Below, in pieces: positions 34,585 through 40,311 of a DNA stretch of 40,311 nt. A model generated the notes under the pieces. It made no database searches, had not been told where the DNA came from, and saw only the letters and a list, made by a program, of their open reading frames with translations. This DNA comes from Gammaproteobacteria bacterium (GTDB lineage: Bacteria; Pseudomonadota; Gammaproteobacteria; Thiohalospirales; Thiohalospiraceae). The DNA lies in assembly GCA_024277595.1 (NCBI GenBank), contig JAJRUV010000132.1, positions 1-40,311 of the forward strand, read 5' to 3'. Position numbers and translations under genes: made by a program. Each line of letters begins with the position of its first letter. Within the stretch, counting starts at the first letter, position 1.

Positions 34585-35802
34585 ATGGGAAATTACAGAA
34601 AAACCGGGCAGCGCATCATCAAGTCAACGATATTACACGATGTTTATTGTGAGAATCTGGCTTCTGAGCAGCTTCCTCGTATTCAGCAGCCGCTCAGCCT
34701 GCGGCGGTATCCGGAATGGGTGCGTATGGGTTCGCTGGTTCTTGTCCTGTCCCTGGCCGTTATTGCGACATATGTCGTTTTGCAACACTCCGATGGTGTT
34801 ATCCCGGGTGTTGAAATCGTGGATGCAAAATATTCTGCTGCCGGATGGAACCAGAATATGCTGCCGCTGATTCCTGATGCGAATGCGGGAGTCGTTCCTC
34901 CGGGGGGGCGGTTTCCCGACAATGATTTGTCTTTCGACGAAACCGCACTACTCTCTGGAGAAGGTGCTGTTTCACCGTTGGGCCAAGGAGCGGCAACGGA
35001 CAGCGGTATTTTAGGCGCGGGCAACTATCAGATGCTGCTTGGGTGGCCCGATGTGGCTATTGCAGATCTGTTTGGTCTCGGAGTTCATACTATTGTTATC
35101 GATGCCGGGCATGGTGGCAAAGATCCGGGTGCCATCGGTTCCGGTGGCCTGATGGAAAAGGACATTACCCTGAAAATAGCCCGATTGCTATATAACAGGC
35201 TTGCGGACGAAGAGGGGATCAACGTCGTTATGACCAGGGACTCGGATGTTACGCTGTCACTCAAACATCGGGTGGAGTACGCCAGACAGCATGATGCCGA
35301 TCTGCTGATATCGATTCATCTGAATACGATTCCAGATAGTCCGATGACGATTGTGGAGACCTACTATTTTGGACCGCCTGCCGATGACCAGAGCATGGCG
35401 GTTGCGAAAAAAGAGAACTATCACTCAGGGTATGCCGTGGCCGAGTTCAATGAACTGATAGCCGGACTCGGTGACACGCTGAAACAGCAGGAGTCCCGGA
35501 AACTGGCTTCGCATATACAGAAAAATATCTATGGAACTCTCAGCCGGGACAACCGCAGCATCATCAACGTCGGAATAAAGACTGCTCCGTTTGTATTGCT
35601 GCTTGGTGCAGAAACACCCAGTGTACTTGCTGAGGTGAACTGTATCAGCAATACTGAGGAAGAAGCCCGTCTCGCAAAACCTGCCTATCGCGATAAAATA
35701 GCAGGAGCGCTGGAGAGGGGCATCCTCTCGTATCTGAATCAATTTAGGCAACAAGACAGGCAACGGCCTGAACAAGGGAGTATTATCCATGCCGAAAGCT
35801 AA
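34585..35802 (+). CDS. Membrane-anchored N-acetylmuramoyl-L-alanine amidase (Amidase_3)
   Basis: A 405-residue protein. A basic cytosolic tail of about 47 residues precedes one membrane helix (MGSLVLVLSLAVIATYVVL). A low-complexity periplasmic linker follows, then an amidase_3 catalytic domain from about residue 168: VIDAGHGGKDPGA (Zn His), MEKDITLKIA (Zn Glu), LLISIHLN (Zn His) and LAEVNCISN (catalytic Glu). All ligands are present. Most AmiC-type enzymes are secreted with an AMIN domain; this one lacks AMIN and stays in the inner membrane with a sizeable cytosolic tail. That tail could touch the actin-like filament encoded by the overlapping next gene (inference). Confidence 0.87.
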   Translation: MGNYRKTGQRIIKSTILHDVYCENLASEQLPRIQQPLSLRRYPEWVRMGSLVLVLSLAVIATYVVLQHSDGVIPGVEIVDAKYSAAGWNQNMLPLIPDANAGVVPPGGRFPDNDLSFDETALLSGEGAVSPLGQGAATDSGILGAGNYQMLLGWPDVAIADLFGLGVHTIVIDAGHGGKDPGAIGSGGLMEKDITLKIARLLYNRLADEEGINVVMTRDSDVTLSLKHRVEYARQHDADLLISIHLNTIPDSPMTIVETYYFGPPADDQSMAVAKKENYHSGYAVAEFNELIAGLGDTLKQQESRKLASHIQKNIYGTLSRDNRSIINVGIKTAPFVLLLGAETPSVLAEVNCISNTEEEARLAKPAYRDKIAGALERGILSYLNQFRQQDRQRPEQGSIIHAES

Positions 35803-36817
35803 GGTAAGTCAACAGGACAAAGCACTACGTATTGGTATCGATCTGGGTACCTCCCGATCAGCCATCGCGGCTAACAACGGGAAACGCAAATGGGTGCAGA
35901 GCCTGGTGGGCTGGCCGAAAGATTTTGTCGCCCGAAAGATGCTTGGCGACCGGGTGCTGTTTGGTGATGAAGTGAAAGAGCATCGTCTGTCGCTGGATGT
36001 GATGCGGCCGCTGGCTCAGGGTGTCATCAAGTCTGGAACTGAAAAAGATGAAGAGTCCGTGGCTGAATTGATTGGCCACCTGATTAGCCTGGTTGAACCC
36101 CGGCCTCGGCAGAAGATCTTTGCTGCTGTGGGTGTCCCCGCCGAGGCACTCAAGGTCAACAAGCGGGCCATCAGAGAGGCCATTGCCGATTATGCCGAAA
36201 AGCTAATCGTTGTCTCTGAGCCGTTTGCGGTTGCCTATGGCATGGGAGCGCTGGACAATGCCATGATTATCGACATGGGTGCCGGTACTACTGATTTTTG
36301 CATCATGCATGGCACCATGCCTAGTGTGGATGATCAGCGCAGCCTGACCACCGCTGGTGATTATATTGATGAGCAGTTGCTTGGGCTGTTGACCGAGCGC
36401 TATCCTGATGCTGACTTTAATATAAACGTTATCCGTTCGTTCAAGGAGGAGCATGGTTTTGTTGGCGATTCACTCACCCAGGTAGAAGTAGAAGCGCGGG
36501 TTGAGGGTCGGCCGATTGTTCATGATATCACCAGCGAGATGCGTCGCGCCTGTGAAAGTGTTCTCCCCGCTATTGCCGAGACGGCCATGGACATGATCGC
36601 CCGCTTTGACCCGGAATACCAGGATCAAGTACGTAACAATATCATCCTGGCCGGTGGTTGCAGCCAGATTGCCGGTATCGACACCTATCTGATGGAAGCG
36701 CTGTCTGAGATGGGTCCCTGTAATGTTTCCATTGTTGACAATCCTCTCTATGCGGGCGCCCAGGGCGGATTGGCGTTGGCCAAGGATATGCCCTACGAAT
36801 ACTGGATGGATATGTAG
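35789..36817 (+). CDS. MamK-family actin-like filament protein
   Basis: A 342-residue actin-fold ATPase. Phosphate-1 loop IGIDLGTSRSA (residues 15-25), VVSEPFAVAYG with the catalytic Glu144, phosphate-2 IDMGAGTTDF (161-170) and the adenosine motif ILAGGCSQI are present. The spread of motifs WPKD, VGVPAEA and the C-terminal end MPYEYWMDM match MamK of magnetotactic bacteria more than MreB or ParM. ATG 35789 lies 14 bp inside the amidase gene, with AGGGAG 8 bases upstream. No other magnetosome gene is in the window, so it may organise the amidase or other membrane machinery rather than magnetosomes. Confidence 0.85.
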   Translation: MPKAKVSQQDKALRIGIDLGTSRSAIAANNGKRKWVQSLVGWPKDFVARKMLGDRVLFGDEVKEHRLSLDVMRPLAQGVIKSGTEKDEESVAELIGHLISLVEPRPRQKIFAAVGVPAEALKVNKRAIREAIADYAEKLIVVSEPFAVAYGMGALDNAMIIDMGAGTTDFCIMHGTMPSVDDQRSLTTAGDYIDEQLLGLLTERYPDADFNINVIRSFKEEHGFVGDSLTQVEVEARVEGRPIVHDITSEMRRACESVLPAIAETAMDMIARFDPEYQDQVRNNIILAGGCSQIAGIDTYLMEALSEMGPCNVSIVDNPLYAGAQGGLALAKDMPYEYWMDM

Positions 36818-36856
36818 CAGGGCTAAATGTAGCTATTTGCCTCATTTTTTGTTTAG

Positions 36857-36948
36857 CAGCAACTGTGTTTTCAATAAGCCCTATTCGTCCTGCAGAACCC
36901 TACCGGGTCCTCCAGGACGAATAGGGCTTATTGAAAACACAGTTGCTG
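36857..36948. repeat. Perfect inverted repeat with 36-bp arms
   Basis: Arms 36857-36892 and 36913-36948 are exact reverse complements. The 20-base centre holds its own small hairpin (ACCC-TACC-GGGT). It lies 40 bp after the MamK stop. It could terminate transcription, but the perfect match and length are more like a recent mobile palindrome. A poly-T run comes only 27 bp later. Confidence 0.85.
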
Positions 36949-37107
36949 TTAGTGCACAAAAGCAATCCGGTTTATTTGTCTTTTTTTATATAATTATTTA
37001 TCTCGGATTGCCATTTTGAATTGGTAGTTCCCATAGTAAGTTATAGCGCTGTTGTCACGGCGTTCCGGGAGCAGGGTGGTGCTACGGGCTATGTCTGAGG
37101 AAAGATA

Positions 37108-37121
37108 TTGATGTTTGTCAA
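37108..37121 (+). promoter_or_regulatory. FNR/DNR-type box upstream of the hemerythrin operon
   Basis: TTGAT-GTTT-GTCAA differs at one base from the FNR/DNR consensus TTGAT-N4-ATCAA. A possible -10 element, CATAAT at 37145-37150, puts the start near 37157 and the box centred at about -42, the class II activator position. This fits low-oxygen or nitric-oxide induction. Confidence 0.55.
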
Positions 37122-37181
37122 GGCAGTAATATGCGCCCCCTTACCATAATGTTTATCGAAAAATAGCCGGGAGATCGTTTT

Positions 37182-37625
37182 ATGGACACCATTTCTGAAT
37201 ACATGGAGAGTCAGCATCAAGCCTGTGATGATTTTTTCGTCGATGCTGAACGGGCAGTTTCAGAGCAGAACTGGGAGCAGGCCCAAAGCGGATTCGATGC
37301 TTTTCACCGCGCCATCATGCACCACTTTGCCATGGAGGAAGAGGTGCTGTTCCCGGCTGTTGAGGAGATCACTGGCAGTGCTATGGGTCCAATCCAGGTG
37401 ATGCGCATGGAGCACGAACAGATGCGCGGTTTGTTTTCCGAGATGGAACAGGCCCTGGCCGCCAGGGATGCGGACAGTTTTCTTGGCGCAGCCGAGACCC
37501 TGCTGGTGCTGATGCAGCAACACAATGCCAAGGAGGAGCAGATTGTTTACCCGATGAGTGATCAACTGTTGGCTCCCCGGTTGGGGGATGTGTTGGCGCG
37601 ACTGCGGGCTGCACCCGCGCCGTGA
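37182..37625 (+). CDS. Hemerythrin domain protein
   Basis: A 147-residue soluble four-helix protein with the diiron ligand pattern: an N-terminal His (SQHQACDDFF), FHRAIMHHFAMEEEVLFP, MEHEQMR and HNAKEEQIVYP. It binds O2 or nitric oxide, or helps repair damaged iron-sulfur centres. ATG 37182 has GGGAG about 9 bases upstream. With the DUF2249 and NnrS-like genes downstream and an FNR/DNR box upstream it fits a nitric-oxide or nitrosative-stress set. Confidence 0.88.
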   Translation: MDTISEYMESQHQACDDFFVDAERAVSEQNWEQAQSGFDAFHRAIMHHFAMEEEVLFPAVEEITGSAMGPIQVMRMEHEQMRGLFSEMEQALAARDADSFLGAAETLLVLMQQHNAKEEQIVYPMSDQLLAPRLGDVLARLRAAPAP

Positions 37626-37637
37626 CGGGTACAGGCA

Positions 37638-37919
37638 ATGACCTCTGAAGCCGAGTGTTTCCTTGATGTCAGTGATCTGGAACCGCCGGAGCCTCTGATT
37701 CGTGCACTGGCTGAAATTGATGCGCTTAAAGATGGGCAGTACTTGCATATGTGCCACCACCGGGAGCCCTGCCTGCTGTATCCAAACCTGGAGCAGCGGG
37801 GTTTTACCCATGTAACCCGTGCCAGCGGGGACGGTTTTGATGTTTTTATCTGGCGCAAGGATGATTCCGTAGCGGAGCAGGCCGCATGTGCTACTGCAAA
37901 TGCGGCCACGGAGGGATGA
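37638..37919 (+). CDS. DUF2249 domain protein
   Basis: A 93-residue protein whose core LDVSDLEPPEPLIRALAEID, then MCHHREPCLLYPNLEQRGF, is the DUF2249 fold (TusA-like alpha/beta sandwich). Such proteins often sit with hemerythrins and denitrification genes. No catalytic role is known. It lies 12 bp after the hemerythrin gene. Confidence 0.85.
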   Translation: MTSEAECFLDVSDLEPPEPLIRALAEIDALKDGQYLHMCHHREPCLLYPNLEQRGFTHVTRASGDGFDVFIWRKDDSVAEQAACATANAATEG

Positions 37920-39202
37920 ACGCCACTGCGCTGTCCCTGGAGCAAACTCCTCCGCTGTCGGTTCCGTTGCGTTTTTTTCTTACTGCGCCACTTTTTGTTA
38001 TGGCTGCCGCCGGGGTTCTTTTGTGGTATGGCCCGGTTGCTCTGAGCAGTCGCTGGATGTCCCCCCTGCTTGCGGTGACCCATCTTGTTACCCTTGGATT
38101 TCTTGCCATGATAATGGTCGGTGCGGTACAGCAACTATTACCGATTCTGATGGCTTCGCCAGTGCCCCGACCCCGATTGACCAGTACGATGATTCATCTC
38201 CTGTTGACCACCGGCACCCTGTTGCTCGGAGCGGGAATGCTGACCGGCCGACCCGGCCTTTTCATTGTGGCAATGGTGACGCTGGGGCTGGGGCTGCTGA
38301 TATTTATTGCTGTCGTGGCGTATTGTCTGGTGCGTGCCCGTTCAAGTCACGCCACTGTTTCTGCTATGGCGCTGGCAATAATCTCCCTGCTAGTGACAGC
38401 GGGAATCGGTCTGGTTCTTGCCGGAGGCTATGGTCTGGCTTCACTTCAGCTGCCGCGATATCTGACTGATCTCCATCTAATCTGGGGAATGCTTGGCTGG
38501 GTAGGTTTGCTGGTTATTGGTGTTGCCTATCAGGTGGTGCCGATGTTTCAGCTTACCTCCAATTATCCAGCAGTGGTGATGCGCTGGTTGCCCCGCCTGC
38601 TGTTTGCGGCTTTGCTGTTGTGGAGCGCCGCACTGCTGCTGCCCGACTCATATTACTGGCTGGTATTGCTGGGGGGGGGAGGGCTGGGTGCCGGTTATAT
38701 CGGTTTCGCGATGATCACTTTATTGCTGCAACAGCGCCGTCGGCGGCGGGTGTCTGATGTGAGTACGGATTTCTGGCGTCTGGCGCTGGTCAGTCTGCTA
38801 CTGGCAATGCTGGTATGGGGAGCAGATGGTTTCTCCCTGCTGCAACAGGGAGAGTTGTTGCTGGGTATCTTGCTTATCATGGGATTTGCCATGTCGGTGG
38901 TCAGTGGTATGCTTTATAAAATTGTGCCGTTTCTCCTTTGGTTGCACCTGAACAACCATCTTCAGGTTGCCGGGCGTTGGGGGGCAAAAATTCCCAATAT
39001 GAAACAGATCCTGCCGCAACAGCGCAGCCGCTGGCAGTTCTGGTCGCAGTTGGCTGCTTTACCGATGATGCTGGCTGCGGCGCAATGGCCGGAGTTGCTG
39101 ACCCGTCCTGCAGCGGTGTGCCTGCTGTTTGCATTTGCGCTGCTTTGGTGGAACTTGCTGGATGGAGTGAGAACCTATCTGCGCTATGTCAGATCGGCCT
39201 GA
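37916..39202 (+). CDS. NnrS-like polytopic membrane protein
   Basis: About 428 residues with some 12 hydrophobic helices (VPLRFFLTAPLFVMAAAGV first) and several His residues in helices (THLVTLGF, DLHLIWGMLGW, KIVPFLLWLHLNNH), as in NnrS and haem-copper-oxidase-like proteins linked to nitric-oxide stress. I use ATG 37916, which overlaps the DUF2249 stop (ATGA) and fits the usual N-terminus of the family. The frame also opens at ATG 37886 with GGAG 8 bases upstream, and this would add MCYCKCGHGG, a Cys-rich leader. Position in a hemerythrin-DUF2249 set supports an NnrS-like role. The 198 bp after it (39203-39400) show no gene. Confidence 0.75.
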   Translation: MNATALSLEQTPPLSVPLRFFLTAPLFVMAAAGVLLWYGPVALSSRWMSPLLAVTHLVTLGFLAMIMVGAVQQLLPILMASPVPRPRLTSTMIHLLLTTGTLLLGAGMLTGRPGLFIVAMVTLGLGLLIFIAVVAYCLVRARSSHATVSAMALAIISLLVTAGIGLVLAGGYGLASLQLPRYLTDLHLIWGMLGWVGLLVIGVAYQVVPMFQLTSNYPAVVMRWLPRLLFAALLLWSAALLLPDSYYWLVLLGGGGLGAGYIGFAMITLLLQQRRRRRVSDVSTDFWRLALVSLLLAMLVWGADGFSLLQQGELLLGILLIMGFAMSVVSGMLYKIVPFLLWLHLNNHLQVAGRWGAKIPNMKQILPQQRSRWQFWSQLAALPMMLAAAQWPELLTRPAAVCLLFAFALLWWNLLDGVRTYLRYVRSA

Positions 39203-39400
39203 AAATGCTCACGGATAGATGAGTTCATCCGGAGTATATACCCAATTCCTGCAACCGCCTGGCGGCCTCCCTTGCATCAGCACCAGTGATACCGGCCGAC
39301 TGCCATGGCTTGGTTGCTCCTTATCTCTCGGTACTGCATAGATGGTAAACGGTATTTGATGGATGCGATCTCTATTGATGCCGGGTTAATAGTTTAACGA

Positions 39401-40033
39401 TCACTGTCGATAATCCCTGAATTTTTCCAATACTTGGTTCATTTCATCCTGGCTGAGCAGCAACGGTTTCCCGATCTGCAGCGCCTGGCTATAGATGCGG
39501 GCCAGGTTTTCCACTTCGATTGCGAGGGAGAGTGACTGTTGCAGGTTTTTTTCCAGACAAAGCATTCCGTGGTTGGCCAGCAGGCACGCGCTGCGATCTT
39601 CAAGGGCCTGCAAGGCAAGGTTTGACAGCTCCTGGGTGCCAAAAGTGGCGTAGGGTGCGCAGCGAACGGTGTTGCCCCTTGCGATGGCAACCATATAGTG
39701 AAACGGGGGAATCTCTATGCCCAGACAGGCGAGGGTGGTACACCAGGGTGGGTGAGCATGCAGGATGGCGCCTGCCTCTTTCCGGTGCAGATAGATGTCG
39801 CGGTGAAAACGCCATTCGCTGGAGGGTTTTTGATTGCCCTCGTGGTTTCCTGCCAGATCCATCAGCACGATGTCCTGTGGCTGGCACTCGTCATATGGCA
39901 GTGCGGATGGCGTGATGAGAAACCCCCCAGCGATCCGTACGCTGAGATTACCGGAGGCTCCCTGGTTTATACCGCTGCTGTTCATGGTCAGTGCGGTGTC
40001 AATCAGTTGTTGACGCAGGCTGGAATGATTCAT
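39401..40033 (-). CDS. Class II aldolase/adducin family protein (fuculose-phosphate-aldolase-like)
   Basis: A 210-residue soluble enzyme with the class II aldolase fold: NQGASGNLSVR (phosphate-binding loop), PSSEWRFHRDIY (catalytic Glu), ILHAHPPWCTTLA (two Zn His) and LLANHGMLC (third Zn His). This group includes FucA, AraD and MtnB; the length and motifs fit FucA-like sugar-phosphate aldolases best, but the substrate cannot be told. Its start lies about 18 bp from the end of an insertion sequence, which may have displaced its promoter. Confidence 0.83.
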   Translation of the reverse strand: MNHSSLRQQLIDTALTMNSSGINQGASGNLSVRIAGGFLITPSALPYDECQPQDIVLMDLAGNHEGNQKPSSEWRFHRDIYLHRKEAGAILHAHPPWCTTLACLGIEIPPFHYMVAIARGNTVRCAPYATFGTQELSNLALQALEDRSACLLANHGMLCLEKNLQQSLSLAIEVENLARIYSQALQIGKPLLLSQDEMNQVLEKFRDYRQ

Positions 40034-40050
40034 TTATATATATAGTCGAA

Positions 40051-40311
40051 TGGCACTAAGTTAAGCCCCGCCGAAACGAGCGGTGCGCGCCAACTTATTG
40101 AAAAAGAAGAAGGCTGGCTCAGGATTGGATAAGATGTTTGTTGACAGACATCCACCCCACCGACCCCGAGGCCAACCTTCATGAGACACCACTTTAACCG
40201 CCGATCTGCCCAACAGCAACGTTGCCTTGCCAACCAGGTTCAAAAAGTTGATGCCAACCATTTTTTCAATCTGCTTACCGATGCGCGCATGCTGGAAATG
40301 GTTGAGGCGCA
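40051..40311 (+). mobile_element. Left end of an IS4-family insertion sequence (partial)
   Basis: The sequence tggcactaagttaag at 40051-40065 looks like the terminal inverted repeat of an IS4-type element, and a transposase reading frame begins 130 bp later. The element continues past the window, so its right end and target duplication cannot be seen. Confidence 0.55.
40181..40311 (+). CDS. IS4-family transposase, N-terminal fragment
   Basis: The frame from ATG 40181 reads MRHHFNRRSAQQQ..., then HFFNLLTDARMLEMVEA, which matches the N-terminal helix-rich domain of IS4-family DDE transposases (the FFNLLT...LLD.VE pattern). It is cut by the window edge after about 43 residues, so the catalytic DDE residues are not seen. 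Confidence 0.65.
   Translation, partial: MRHHFNRRSAQQQRCLANQVQKVDANHFFNLLTDARMLEMVEA

Noticed and set aside
39203-39400. Minus-strand 50-codon open stretch ending YTPDELIYP
   Set aside because: It has no usable start codon and no ribosome site; too short to support as a gene.

Overview
The window looks like the chromosome of a gammaproteobacterium with anaerobic or metal-related respiration, plausibly a sulfur- or selenium-cycling relative of Sedimenticola (inference from gene content only; there is no rRNA or tRNA to anchor it). Housekeeping genes of clear gammaproteobacterial type (PBP1b with a TPR lipoprotein partner, YoaA helicase, TsaB, AddAB-like recombination nucleases) sit beside a very large multiheme cytochrome locus.

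Region 1 (1-3700, minus strand): a half copy of a dispersed palindromic repeat, then a four-gene operon read leftwards: a Met/His-rich lipoprotein, an outer-membrane beta-barrel whose mature N-terminus has two adjacent cysteines, a thioredoxin-fold lipoprotein with a CPIC motif, and a small monoheme cytochrome. Region 2 (4071-16201, plus strand): nine overlapping or abutting genes that together encode 52 probable c-type haems, a beta-barrel porin and a NapH-type polyferredoxin fused to an octahaem domain. In order: octahaem cytochrome with a GlyGly-CTERM-like tail, 72-residue Cys-rich membrane protein, porin, heptahaem, octahaem lipoprotein, hexahaem, NapH-octahaem fusion, trihaem, NHL propeller-dodecahaem. 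This reads as a complete route from the quinol pool through the periplasm and across the outer membrane. The octahaem/small protein/porin trio recalls the ExtKL/ExtJ/ExtI part of the Geobacter selenite/tellurite (ext) locus. A divergent promoter region with a perfect 13-bp inverted repeat separates regions 1 and 2.

Region 3 (16202-27133): an internally deleted phosphotransferase, a DUF5062 protein, a 162-bp palindrome, AddA-like and AddB-like genes (minus) and, between them on the plus strand, a likely CsrB/RsmZ-type small RNA with at least five GGA-loop hairpins and a strong terminator. Then come a jacalin-lectin/helix-hairpin-helix protein and a kinase-like/ATPase fusion. Region 4 (27203-34078): PBP1b, an LpoP-like lipoprotein, a DUF6998-like protein, YoaA, TsaB, an XRE-type HTH remnant and a phosphoribosyltransferase.

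Region 5 (34079-40311): a second half repeat, an N-acetylmuramoyl-L-alanine amidase overlapping a MamK-family actin, a perfect 36-bp-stem inverted repeat, a hemerythrin-DUF2249-NnrS-like set preceded by an FNR/DNR-type box (likely nitric-oxide response), a class II aldolase, and the left end of an IS4-type insertion sequence that runs off the window. The most interesting parts are the 52-haem locus, the Csr-type RNA and the amidase-MamK pair.
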